DNA from: Sepioteuthis lessoniana
Taxonomy: Eukaryota > Mollusca > Cephalopoda > Myopsida > Loliginidae
DNA length: 64,000 nucleotides
Assembly (NCBI GenBank): GCA_963585895.1
Contig: OY757947.1
Location: forward strand, 39,959,336 to 40,023,335
Reading direction: 5' to 3'
The notes under the pieces are model-generated. The model did not search any database. It saw nothing but the letters and a program-made list of their open reading frames with translations, and was not told the origin of the DNA. Of the stretch, positions 43,327 through 53,873 are shown piece after piece (the stretch's first letter is position 1; every line of letters starts with the position of its first letter). The translations under genes and the position numbers were made by a program.

Positions 43327-43620
43327 TTCATATTTACCAACTCCTCCGCTCGGGCAGGATATGACAAAAGGTCAATTTTTAAGCGGAGTTTAATAGGTTT
43401 GAATTCAGAGTTTTCCTTCTCCTAGACTAGTTGCCTAACCAAAGCTGAAGAACCTAGTCTGCCCTACTATTTACCCATAGCTGGAGGGAGAATAATTGGA
43501 TTCATACCTTTCCCAAGGGTATTAGTGCTATGTGAAATGCAATCAGTCAGGTCTAGGATTTGAACTCGTGTCGACGTGTTAATTTCCTATGATGATTACC
43601 ATTACACCATGAGAGCATAT
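43327..43620 (-). mobile_element. SINE-C, founder-like unit
   Basis: Full minus-strand SINE-C, more like dispersed copies (ACTAGTTGCCTAACC, ATTTACCC) than the array units that follow it. Confidence 0.85.
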
Positions 43621-44733
43621 CCATATTCACCCAACCCCTCCACTCAGGCAGGATATGACACAAGGTCAATTTTTAAGTGGAGTTTAACAGGTTTGAATTC
43701 AGAGTTTTCCTTCTCCTAGACTTGTTGCCTCACCAAAGATGAAGAACCTAGTCTGCCCTACTACTTACCCATAGCTGGTGGGAGAATAATTGGATTCATA
43801 CCTTTCCCAAGGGTATTAGTGCTATGTGAAATGCAATCAGTCACGTCTACGATTTGAACTCGTGTCGACGTGTTAATTTCCTATGATGATTACCATTACA
43901 CCATGAGAGCATATCCATATTCACCCAACCCCTCCACTCAGGCAGGATATGACACAAGGTCAATTTTTAAGTGGAGTTTAACAGGTTTGAATTCAGAGTT
44001 TTCCTTCTCCTAGACTTGTTGCCTCACCAAAGATGAAGAACCTAGTCTGCCCTACTACTTACCCATAGCTGGTGGGAGAATAATTGGATTCATACCTTTC
44101 CCAAGGGTATTAGTGCTATGTGAAATGCAATCAGTCACGTCTACGATTTGAACTCGTGTCGACGTGTTAATTTCCTATGATGATTACCATTACACCATGA
44201 GAGCATATCCATATTCACCCAACCCCTCCACTCAGGCAGGATATGACACAAGGTCAATTTTTAAGTGGAGTTTAACAGGTTTGAATTCAGAGTTTTCCTT
44301 CTCCTAGACTTGTTGCCTCACCAAAGATGAAGAACCTAGTCTGCCCTACTACTTACCCATAGCTGGTGGGAGAATAATTGGATTCATACCTTTCCCAAGG
44401 GTATTAGTGCTATGTGAAATGCAATCAGTCACGTCTACGATTTGAACTCGTGTCGACGTGTTAATTTCCTATGATGATTACCATTACACCATGAGAGCAT
44501 ATCCATATTCACCCAACCCCTCCACTCAGGCAGGATATGACACAAGGTCAATTTTTAAGTGGAGTTTAACAGGTTTGAATTCAGAGTTTTCCTTCTCCTA
44601 GACTTGTTGGCTCACCAAAGATGAAGAACCTAGTCTGCCCTACTACTTACCCATAGCTGGTGGGAGAATAATTGGATTCATGCCTTTCCCAAGGGTATTA
44701 GTGCTATGTGAAATACAATCAGTCTCTTCTAGA
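43621..44733 (-). repeat. Tandem SINE-C array, 294 bp period, ~3.8 units
   Basis: CCATATTCACCCAACCCCTC recurs at 43621, 43915, 44209 and 44503, exactly 294 bp apart. Units share private changes (ACTTGTTGCCTCACC, CACGTCTACGATTTG) and are virtually identical; the last breaks off near 44733. Confidence 0.97.
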
Positions 44734-44749
44734 CGTATCCCTTTATTGC

Positions 44750-45072
44750 AATTTAAAGTCCTTGCTGGTCAACCAACACTGGTTTGTCCATCGGTAGGAG
44801 TCCATAACAAAAATTCGCTTATGCGTTCGTCCTTACTTCTCCAGCAGTCCGGTGCGTGTCTTATTCGTCTTTCTTGAATGGTTTGTGAGATGGGAGGTAG
44901 GCGACCGTGCAGTTGCTGATATATAGTGTTACTGCCAGGATTTGTTCAAGAGAGCACGTAGCAATCTTCTGTAGTTCCCAATCAAGATTTTCTTTCTCGA
45001 TGCATTTTGTAAGCGTTCATGGGGTGCATCCATATAGTAGTTTGGAATCGGCTACAGCTGAAAAGAAATCCT
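44750..45072 (-). pseudogene. RTE-like 3' region, old
   Basis: Minus strand reads RI-KTRTG-W/RDERISE-like and MKCIEKEN-like pieces in RTE order, with many breaks. The 5' side ends at 'cggctacagctgaaaagaaatc'. Confidence 0.7.
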
Positions 45073-45239
45073 GTTTTTAAAAAAATTGCTATAAAAGGTG
45101 CAATAAAATTGAAAACCCGTGTAGGAATTATGATAAATTTGGCAGTAAATATGGCAGAAAAAAAGATTAGAAAAAAAAAATCAGTCTTTGCATAAATATC
45201 TAAGGATATTGAAAATTTATGCCATGGTTTCTATCTATC

Positions 45240-45385
45240 GATCTATCTTTTCTTGGTTTTTCTTTTCCTTCATTCCTTCGTTATTTTTCTTTTTCCTTCT
45301 TTTTCTTTTTTTCCTTCTTTTATTAGTTTTTCTTTTCCTTCGTTCCTTCGTTCTTTTCCTTTTTTCCATTCTTTTCTTACTTTTC
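45240..45385. repeat. Polypyrimidine tract
   Basis: Same 'agtttttcttttccttcg' units as the 41.7 kb tract. Confidence 0.9.
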
Positions 45386-45487
45386 TCATTCAACTTAATA
45401 TCTATCTAAACTTAATATCTATCTATCTCATTTAAATTAATATCTATCCATCTATCTATCTATCTATCTCAACTCAATATCTGTCTG

Positions 45488-45518
<31 letters not shown>

Positions 45519-45590
45519 CATTTAAATTAATATTTATCAATCTATCTATCTATCTATCTATTTCACTCAACTCAGTATTTATCTTGGTAA
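45386..45590. repeat. Compound (ATCT)n array
   Basis: ATCT runs separated by CATTTAAATTAATAT spacers, structurally similar to the inverse of the GATA array at 4041. Confidence 0.93.
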
Positions 45591-45673
45591 AAATAATTAA
45601 GAATTTAAACTTAATGTCAGCCTTTTTATCAATTTATCTCAGTCTACTCGTATTCATATTCTGTGTGTCCATT

Positions 45674-45720
<47 letters not shown>
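45674..45720. repeat. (CT)n microsatellite
   Basis: A CT tract. Confidence 0.95.
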
Positions 45721-45722
<2 letters not shown>

Positions 45723-45877
45723 ATGTATGTGCTTTTGATTCAAAAACTTTACTTTTATACATTTATGTGTCTATATTATAAATATATATTTATAATGTAT
45801 AAAACGTCATAATCAAGGCCTATCGGTTATCGCTCTTCACAATTTCTCTAGACGGCACCAGTATCATTCGATGAATA

Positions 45878-46215
45878 TAAGTTTTTGCTGGTCGGCCAAT
45901 AGTCCATTGGTAGGAGTCTGTGGAATGTCACTTATGAGTTCGTTCTAATTTCCCGAGCAGCGCTCAGTAGTTTGTGAGATAGGAGGCAAATGCCCATACA
46001 GCTGTTGTTTTGTGGGTGCTGTTCTTTTGTTCAAAATAGAACGCTGCATCCTTGTGAAGTTAGCAATTACCTTTTTCTCGAGGCGTTTCATTAACAATCA
46101 AGTGGTGCAACCACACAGTAGTACTTACATTGCTATGGCTTGGAAGAATTCCCGTGTTATAATGTTAGTAATTAACCTATCAATAGCAATCCTTGCCTTT
46201 CCTATGTTTATGATA
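45878..46215 (-). pseudogene. RTE-like 3' region, old
   Basis: 'tttgctggtcggccaatag', 'aggcaaatgcccatacagct' and 'aagtggtgcaaccacacagt' follow RTE order with many breaks. Confidence 0.7.
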
Positions 46216-46345
46216 ACCTGATTTTCTGTGTGTGTAAAAAGAAATCTTTTTTCAGTAAAAGAAACAACGGAAGAGTCAGAATACTGAATTTGTCGGATAA
46301 AAGAAAACGGTCACAAAGCAATAAATTGTGTAAAAGTGGTCTAAA
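46216..46345. other. Unassigned sequence
   Basis: Nothing recognised. Confidence 0.4.
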
Positions 46346-46359
46346 CTTATGAAGAAGCA

Positions 46360-46383
46360 GTGTGTGTGTGTGTGTGTGTGCGT

Positions 46384-46419
<36 letters not shown>

Positions 46420-46445
46420 CACTGACTGACTCACTGACTGACTAA
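46360..46445. repeat. (TG)n(GA)n(ACTG)n compound microsatellite
   Basis: TG, GA and ACTG tracts in series. Confidence 0.93.
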
Positions 46446-47066
46446 AACTGTGCATGAGTGTGTATCTGTAAGAAACATTTGGCATTATAACGAGGAAACA
46501 AAGAACAACCAATAAAACAAGTTGGGGAAGGAAAAGGGCCAACGCAATACGAAAGATGATACCCTTGATGATGTTTCGTGATATCCTAAACCCTGCTGGA
46601 GAACAAGACCTGATGACACTTGCCCTGCTGGAGTTATCTTCCGACTTTGAATGATTCATTCAAAAGAAGACTGACCACGCCTCCGTAAAACCGGAAGTCA
46701 GAAAGATACGTTGTTTGATTCCCGTCGACAAATTATCATTTGTGATTAATCACCGCGCTTGCGTTTTTATGTGTAATGGAGATCGTGTTTATAAAATAAA
46801 TAATAATCAGTGTGAAGCCATGTTACTGCAAGAGAAATCTAACCATAAAGAAGTTAAATTAGATTATATTTTTCTCAGGAATGGTGAAGAAATATTCTTA
46901 TTGGTCTTATCACTTCCTTTCTTCCTCTCCCTTATATATATATATATGTGTGTGTGTGTGTGCGTGTCTCTTGATATGCCCGTTCTTTCGGTTAGGGCGG
47001 TAGTATACGCCGATTGGACGTCCGCAAAGACGTAAAATACTCACAAAAAGGCTATCTGTTGGATGT
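46446..47066. other. Unassigned sequence
   Basis: A 106-residue plus frame from 46715 runs into a (TA)(TG) tract at 46935-46965 and shows no known motif; I do not call it a gene. Confidence 0.4.
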
Positions 47067-47243
47067 GGATGGCAATCCGAAATGCTTGAGGATAGGATCT
47101 TGTTGGCCGCGGATGGCAACCCATAATACTTGAGGACAGGATTTTTGGTGGCTGCGGATGGCAACCCATAATCCTTGAAGACAGGATCTTGGCGGCTGTG
47201 AATAGCAACTTGTAATGCTTGAGAAGAGGATCTTTGGTGGCTG
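47067..47243. repeat. 44-45 bp minisatellite, 4 units
   Basis: GGATGGCAACCCATAAT ... CTTGAGGACAGGATC ... GGCTGC repeats four times with divergence. Confidence 0.92.
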
Positions 47244-47515
47244 AGCAGTGTGCGACCTGGTTGTCAAAGTAGTCATCTGACCTGCAACACTCCAATTTAG
47301 CCCTTACTGAGCTAAACGGGCGGTCAGAAAAGCCCACTCTGATCAATCGGCCGATCATGTCAGGCCTGACCGTATTCAAACTTCTCTTGTGGCAAGCAAA
47401 CACCAAACCCTTTCTATCTTAAAGGTGTCAAGCGACGAAGCTGCATCAAATGTTAATGCTCAGTCCTGGTGATCTAGAGATGTGGAGTACCCCTTCATTG
47501 CTAATACTCCCAGAT
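47244..47515. other. Unassigned sequence, then an old Rep-D scrap
   Basis: A minus-strand frame here has no recognised motif. 'agtaccccttcattgctaat' near 47488 is Rep-D-like. Confidence 0.4.
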
Positions 47516-47535
47516 CCACTCTGTCCCATCTATTG

Positions 47536-48205
47536 ATTGTCCAGTCGGCTGCGACTGTAGAATACACCGAATGCACCTCTTCAGAGGGGTAAGACCACCC
47601 CCAATGCGTGTCCTGGATATGACACTAAACAATCTAATGGTGAGGCTCCAGTGATGCTGGAGCTTTAGGGAATGCGGAGCACCTCTTCATTGCCATCGCT
47701 CCGAGGTCCGCTCTGGCCCGGAGGCGTAGCTCCTGATAGGGCCCTCTTTATGGGTTAAATAGAACTAAACTACATACTTATGCTAAACTGAATTGTTTGA
47801 ATTAGAACTGTTTAACAAAACTGAATAGCTTGAAATAGAAATATTTTTTACTATCAAACTGTACTTACATTTAAACTGCGTACTTATGCTAAACTGAATT
47901 GTTTGAAATGGAACTGTTTTTGACATTGAAACTTTACTTACACAAAACTGAACTGTTTAATATAGAACTGTTTTGACATTTAACTATGTGCAAAGAAAAT
48001 CTGTACTTATGCTAAACTGAATTAGCTGAATTAGAACTGTTTGAATAAACTGAATAGCTTGAAATGGAAACGTTTTTGACAATTAAACTGTGTACTCACG
48101 CTAAACTGAATTGTTTGAGATATAACTATTTGCATGAAAATGGATTTAGCGTTAAATAACCTACAAAAGGTTGATATGCTATAAAAACCAACCAACCAAC
48201 CAACC
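47536..48205 (+). repeat. Rep-D, full length
   Basis: Head CAGTCGGCTGCGACTGTAG, complete box order, about six body units, tail and 'accaaccaaccaaccaacc' end. Confidence 0.87.
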
Positions 48206-48209
48206 AACC

Positions 48210-48480
48210 CATCTATTTATCAAATAGAGCTGTTCAATCACTTAGAAAGAATAATTAATGTTAGTAATTCTAAACCATACAACTGTGTGCATTGTATATA
48301 CATTACATAGGAATACTTGAATAAAAATACCTATGTTAAATACCAATATTTAAAACTATTTAAATATTGTGCAAGCAAATGATTAATATAAAATGGAATT
48401 ATCAGCGTTGAATAACAATACTTGAAACTCTTTTAGTGTTTGCAATTGAACGGTAACTCTTGAAAATAATGCCTTTGAAC
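48210..48480 (+). repeat. Rep-E units, decayed
   Basis: 'ataggaatacttgaa' and 'tatttaaatattgtgcaagc' type units. Confidence 0.6.
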
Positions 48481-48689
48481 TCTCCACTAACAAATATAGG
48501 GTATGTATTTTGGTTTTAGATAACCCAAAATGTTCACTGATGACCACATACACATACACACATGCATTTCATCGAGGAGGGTCGGCACCGCAAATTCACT
48601 TAAATCTCTACGTGCTATCGTTCTTTATACTTGATACCTTCACAAATGTGTGTAATTATAATTACTCCTTTTCGAGTTTTTCATATCTG

Positions 48690-48804
48690 TGTTAGCCGAT
48701 GGTTTCTCACTGGAGAATCAGTGACAGCAAATCTCCTCAAGTTTCCAAGACGCCGAATTGTGGACTTTATTGTCCCGGCTGACCACAGAGTAAAATTGAA
48801 CGGC
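48690..48804 (+). pseudogene. Retroelement scrap with LTGESVT and VPADHR motifs
   Basis: The plus frame reads LTGESVTANLLKFP then RRIVDFIVPADHRVKLN. Both peptides recall common retroelement-derived frames of animal genomes, the second from a C-terminal nuclease-like region. SINE-C takes over at about 48805, breaking it off. This is recognition by eye. Confidence 0.5.
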
Positions 48805-49040
48805 AACATGAGTTCAAATCCTGGACGAGACTGATTGCATTTCCCATAGCACTAATACCCTTGGGAAAGGTATGAATCCAATTATTCTCCCTCCAGCTAT
48901 GGGTAAATAGTAGGGCAGACTAGGTTCTTCAGCCTTGGTGAGGCAACGAGTCTAGAAGGAAAACTCTGAATTCAAACCTGTTAAACTCTGCTTAAGAATT
49001 GACCTTGTGTCATATCCAGCCCGAGTGGAGGGGTTGGGTA
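48805..49040 (+). mobile_element. SINE-C, head lost
   Basis: It begins at the B box (GAGTTCAAATCCTGGAC) and is complete to 'gagtggaggggttgggtaaa'. Confidence 0.83.
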
Positions 49041-49335
49041 AATATGGATATGCTCTCATGTAATGGTAATCGTCATAGGAAATGGACACGGCGACACGAG
49101 TTCAAACCTGGACGAGACTGATTGCATTTCCCATAGCACTAATACCCTTGGGAAAGGTATGAATCCAATTATTCTCCCTCCACCTATGGGTAAATAGTAG
49201 GACAGACTGGTTCTTCAGCCTTGGTTAGGCAACTAGTCTAGTAGAAGGAAAACTCTGAATTCAAACCTGTTAAAGTCCGCATAAAAATTGACCTTTTGTC
49301 ATATCCTGCCCGAGCGAAGGGGTTGGGTAAATAGG
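49041..49335 (+). mobile_element. SINE-C, full length
   Basis: 'atggatatgctctcatgtaa' head, B box GAGTTCAAACCTGG, body and end. It lies tandem to the previous copy. Confidence 0.85.
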
Positions 49336-49445
49336 ATTAGATTGTTTAGTGTCATATCCGGGACACTCATTGGAGGTGGTCTTACGCCTCTGCAAAGGTG
49401 CAGTCGGTGTATTCTACAGCCGCAGCCGACTGGACAATCAGTAGA
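49336..49445 (-). repeat. Rep-D head
   Basis: 'ttagtgtcatatccgggaca' to CCGACTGGACAAT. Confidence 0.75.
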
Positions 49446-49479
49446 TGGGACAGAGTGGATCTGAGAGTAATAACAAACC

Positions 49480-50030
49480 ATATTTCTCTGCAGAGGGGTA
49501 AGACCTCCTGGTGATTATCTTAGATATGACAGTAAACTGCATTTGATGATGAGGCTCCAGTCCCAAAATCTTTTGGGAATGTAGAGTACTCTTTCATAAC
49601 CATTACTCCCAGATCCACTTCAACCCAGAGTGGTAGTACTTGTAAGGGTCTCCTTTATGGGTCAAATAGAACTAGTATCCTGGGTATGACACTAAACTGC
49701 ATCTGATGGGGCTTAGGGGAATGTGGTGTACCCCTTCATTACCATTACTCTCGGGTCCACTCTGACCTGAAGGGTCTAATCAATGGGTTAAATATAACTA
49801 TCTAACTATATGCAAACAAATGATTGTTACTAAATAGAATTATTTGTGGTAATGAGGAATGCTTGACACCGTTTAACTGGGTACAAAAATTGAATTATTA
49901 GTATTACATAGCAATACTTGAAACCATTTAAATGTGCTAATGATAGAATAGTGTTGTATAGATTTATTCGAGTTTAATAGCAATACTTGAAACCATGAAT
50001 CTGCAAAGAAATTGGTTCTGACTTTTTCAG
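49480..50030 (+). repeat. Two old Rep-D heads and Rep-E units
   Basis: Heads at about 49488-49670 and 49676-49800; Rep-E units to 50000. Confidence 0.65.
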
Positions 50031-50094
50031 AATAAAATTACCAACATACTATCCACTCACAAATAATATGTAAAACCCATTTAACATCGATTTC

Positions 50095-50612
50095 CAAGGG
50101 TTTGTGTGTGGGTTGTTTAGTTTTACGGTGTATCAACACTTTTCGGGTTATTTTGATAAACGTTTTAAGCAATTCAGTTCAATAAAATATGATTTTTTCT
50201 TTACGCATAGTTAAATGTCAAAAACAGTTCTATTTCAAATAATTCAGTTTAGCATAATTACACAGGTTAAATGTCAAAAATATTTCTATTTCAAACAAGT
50301 CAATTTAGCATAAATACAGTTTTTTCGTTGATACACAGTTAAATGTCAAAACAGTTCTATTTCAAACAGTTCAGTTTTGCGTAAGTACGCTGTTTAGTTC
50401 TATTTGACCCACAGATAGGGCTCTATCAAGTGCTACCACTCTAGGTCAGAGTGGACCTGGGAGCAATGGCAATGAAGGGGTTCCCCACATTTCCCAAAGC
50501 TCCTGTATTACTGAAACCTCAACATCAGCTTGTCTTGTGTCATATCCACTCGTTGGGTGGGCGGTTCTTATTCCTCTGCAGAGACGCAGTCGGTAACTAA
50601 CTGTTTGATGTT
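50095..50612 (-). repeat. Rep-D, minus strand
   Basis: Decayed tail, body units and a complete head ending near GCAGTCGG at 50587. Confidence 0.8.
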
Positions 50613-50739
50613 AAATTGAATTGTTAGAGTTACGCAGTATTGCTTTAAACCGTTTAACTGAGTGCAAACAAATAAGTTCTGGCTCCTTTACAAATGTTAT
50701 CCACAAACTATTCATTTACAAATCATATATATATATAGG

Positions 50740-51770
50740 TATCCTACAATAACTGATGTTTGTACAACAGCATTACTTCAAACAAAGCCTTCATCAGATG
50801 TTGACTCTGGGTTCAAGCATGGTTTCGGGGACGAAGCATCATTACCACTAGCCCAGAGTACCCCAGCAGTATCTCACAACTCCACCCGACTTTGTCAGAT
50901 TGTCGTCACTCTATGGGATTGCCATTACCACACTGATGCAGTTAGAGCCTTATCTTTGATTTTTTCCATGTATTATCTCTTGTCTGATGGAGGAAGTCCA
51001 AGATTAGTGAAGAAAATGGAGGTTGAGTTGGCAATGAAACCTCTGCATCCGACTTTGATTGGAAATACATTTGTTATCCAGTCATTTCTGACACATTGTT
51101 CTCGCAGATCTTCATATTTTTCCAACTTACGCTGATGTGCCCAGTCGAAATTTTCTTCATAAGGGACCGTTAACTCAATAAAGAAAACTTGTTTTGCTTT
51201 AACGGACCAAATGACCATATTTGGACGCTTTGTTGTTAACGCTATTTTAGTTGGAAATATGGAGTTATGTTTTAAATCGGTTGCGACGTGCCAGTCCGTA
51301 CAGCCCTCAAGCAATGATGGTTTACGCATATTTTCACGTGCAATTTTCGAAATATTTCCTTCTTTAACGAAGTGAATTGCTCTGTTGTTGATAATATTTA
51401 GAGATTTATGGGCAGTCTCACAACATGTTTTTCGAAGCCTCAGCAAAAATCTCCAGGACTTTGTAATGTCTCCAAGTATAGCTTCTTAGAGCGTACTCAC
51501 ATCCAGTGAGAATATGTTTGAGGCTCGCAGTTTTCCCACATGCTCTGCATCGGTCGGATGTAGGTAACCCCCAAGCATAAAGGTTGACTGGTGTTGGTAA
51601 GACGTCGCAGACTACTTTTATGAGGAAACTTAATTTCTTTGGTTCAATGTGCTTGAGGTCTCTCCATGTGACAGCTCTGTCTTTTGCACTCTCCCACTTA
51701 GTCCATGCGCCCTATTTCCTTTGTCCTTCAGCTGTAGCAAAACGCCTCACTACCTCAAGATGATGAATAT
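50740..51770 (-). pseudogene. R2-type non-LTR retrotransposon C-terminus (zinc knuckle + restriction-like endonuclease)
   Basis: Minus strand in order: FATAEGQRK, a TAG stop (51712-51714), GAWTKWESAKDRAVTW, EPKKLSFLIKVVCDVLPTP, WGLPTSDR, then C-RA-C-GKTASLK-H-ILTG-C (CX2CX7HX4C) and YTWRHYKVLE. A frame change near 51425-51450 leads into a 157-residue frame with KRPNMVIWS, FFIELTVPYEE, RKLEKYEDL and FPIKVGCRGF, matching a PD-(D/E)XK-like nuclease order. It ends at 50973, earlier than usual. This region follows the RT in R2/R4/NeSL-like elements. The RT is lost at a TA tract near 51770. Confidence 0.85.
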
Positions 51771-51774
51771 ATAT

Positions 51775-51965
51775 ATAGTCATCTACAGTCAGATTGTTTC
51801 GTTGTTTCACCACTGTTCCGTGTGGCTAGACACGCAGGACACTTCAAGCTGGGATAAAAACCTGTCTAACTTTACGCTTTGCATGGCATCTAACCGCTCA
51901 GCCATTTAGGCACATACGTCAACTCAGGAATTATAACGCATATTTATAAGCTTTCGTTTGTTTAC
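51775..51965 (-). mobile_element. SINE-E
   Basis: Minus strand: A box 'atggctgagcggttaga' at 51891-51907 and a changed B box 'ggtttttatcccagc'. It abuts the R2-type fragment. Confidence 0.75.
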
Positions 51966-51969
51966 GTTT

Positions 51970-52028
51970 TTGCGTTGGCGTTAAATGGCCTACAAGGGTT
52001 GATATGTCATAAAACCAAACCAGCCAAC
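51970..52028 (+). repeat. Hairpin tail of Rep-D/SINE-B type
   Basis: 'ttggcgttaaatggcc' ... 'gggttgatatgtcataaaac'. Confidence 0.7.
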
Positions 52029-52047
52029 CATGAAGATAAATGAATTA

Positions 52048-52275
52048 GTAGTTAAGTTAACGACCTTAGTTGAGGGTGATCCGAAGGCTTCCTTTTCGAT
52101 AGCTACTACACCAATATGTAGGGGGCGCTACTCTTTTCCTAGGATTGCTCCTCTTACCCTTGATCCTTACCTTATAATGTTGAGTGTTAAGCAAGGCGGC
52201 ATTAAGTACTATTTTTAAAGTCTTAGGTATGACTCGACCTGGGATTGGACCCGGTCTTCCGGACCATTGGCCTGG
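52048..52275 (-). mobile_element. SINE-A, head truncated
   Basis: 3' end to the B box region ('gattggacccggtcttcc'); the A box is lost at 'ccattggcc'. Confidence 0.82.
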
Positions 52276-52566
52276 TTAATGAATTTGTACAATCTTATAA
52301 AGGCCTGAATATAAATGCCTATTTTACAATAAGCACAGCATTTTCACGAGTCCATCTCGTCTTGATTATGAATATTTGTTTGACAATGTCGATTTTGGTA
52401 CGATTATACATTCAAGAATACAATCAGAATTGAACTCACTAGAGATGGCCTGCAAGAAAATTTGTAAAGATGAATTTGAAATGAGAATTTAGTGTGAATA
52501 ATATCCAACCTCTGGGTTGACAATGACGAAACAAAATCCAAGTGAACAGTGTATAATAAAATTTAT
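52276..52566. other. Unassigned sequence
   Basis: Nothing recognised. Confidence 0.4.
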
Positions 52567-52675
52567 TTGTACTTCTAGTTTTTAGTCGTATATAATCATG
52601 TGTTTTCAAATGTAAATCAGAAAGGCGAGAGTGTTTAATAAACTTATGCACGTGGATATATTCACATCATTAATT
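52567..52675. repeat. 109 bp inverted repeat, left arm
   Basis: Reverse complement of 53424-53532 with about one mismatch by eye. Confidence 0.95.
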
Positions 52676-52714
52676 CGTTTTGATGACACAGTCTCTCTCT
52701 CTCTCTTTCTCTCT

Positions 52715-53420
52715 GTCGTCGGCAGTTATTGGTGTACCCATGTGTAGGAGTCCATAAGAGAACGTTGCTGATGAGATTGTTATAACTTCTCCAGCATGTC
52801 AAGTTCGTCTTACTGCGATAGTTTGTAAGATAGGGAGTATGTGGCCATAACCCAACTGTTTTGTGAGGGTTTGTTCAAAACAGAACACAGCATTGTTGTG
52901 CAGTTCCCATTCAGCTTTTTCTCCAAGCGTTTTGCTGAAGTAGTGCTACTATACAATAGTACTAATACGGCTACAGCTTGGAAAAAATTCGCTTTATTCA
53001 ATCGGAGAGATCAGATTTCCCAATGATCGATAGATTGTTAATCGGAGTTCATGCATTTCCTAAACATATGTTGGCATCATTTACCGTAGATGAGATATTG
53101 CTACCAAAGTATGTGAAATGATCTTGTGATTTTAAAGGCTTGCATTGAATATATATGGTTCCATCTGGTTTAAAAACACGTAAAATCAGTTTTATCTGAG
53201 TTCATTTAAAGACCAGTGGCTCTTGCAGTGATTCTTGATGAGATGAATTAGCAAGAAGTGCTTGATCATCAGTGTAGGCTGCATACATTACAGTTCCTTT
53301 TTCTCTGTGAGACTATTTTCTTTCATCGTTTATATTGACGTTTGTGGTACGTAATCTCAGCAGATTATTACGAAATATGGTGCTAGTGTATCTTTTTGCA
53401 AGACTGCAGCAACATTATCG
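52715..53420 (-). pseudogene. RTE-like retrotransposon, old copy between inverted repeats
   Basis: Minus strand retains FFQAV/LVLLYSSTT, KRLEKKLNGNCTTML, N-terminal thumb pieces (SSTVNDANICL-like) and the RT-side ADD/YAAYTDDQALLAN-like area near 53260-53285. It is heavily broken. Confidence 0.75.
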
Positions 53421-53423
53421 AAT

Positions 53424-53532
53424 AATTAATGATGTGAATATATCCACGTGCATAAGTTAATTAAACACTCTCGCCTTTCTGATTTACATTTGAAAACACA
53501 TGATTATATACGACTAAAAACTAGAAGTACAA
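53424..53532. repeat. 109 bp inverted repeat, right arm
   Basis: Partner of 52567-52675. Confidence 0.95.
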
Positions 53533-53641
53533 TGTGTTACCATTGAATGAGCGAACCATTCACAGAAACTCGTTATAGTATCAATAAAACTACTCCTTCG
53601 TAAAGATATATATACTACCGACCCATTCGGATAGTAGGTAA

Positions 53642-53858
53642 TGTTCGCCAATACTCCGTTCAGTCCTAGATGGAACCATACCAAAGATTCAAAAATGGTA
53701 CTTGATGCCAACTTGCTTAACACCCAGCATTATATGGTTCAGATCAAGGGTAAGTGGAGCAATCCCGGGGGTAAAAGTAGTGCCCTTTCCTACACTTCGA
53801 TGTGGTGGCTATTGAAAAGCCAACCTTCGGGTCGCCCTCGACTACGGTCGGCTAACTA
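53642..53858 (+). mobile_element. SINE-A, head damaged
   Basis: Starts 'gttcgccaatactccgttca' with a broken B box; the body and 3' end are complete. Confidence 0.8.
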
Positions 53859-53873
53859 TATATACATATATAT

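Noticed and set aside
43621..44733. CRISPR-like or functional tandem array
   Set aside because: Units are whole 294 bp SINEs with no spacer variation, in an animal genome.
46276..46659. 127-residue minus-strand frame with Ser/Leu and His/Thr runs
   Set aside because: It runs through GA, TG and ACTG microsatellites.
50662..51135. 157-residue plus-strand frame
   Set aside because: It is the shadow of the R2-type nuclease frame on the minus strand.
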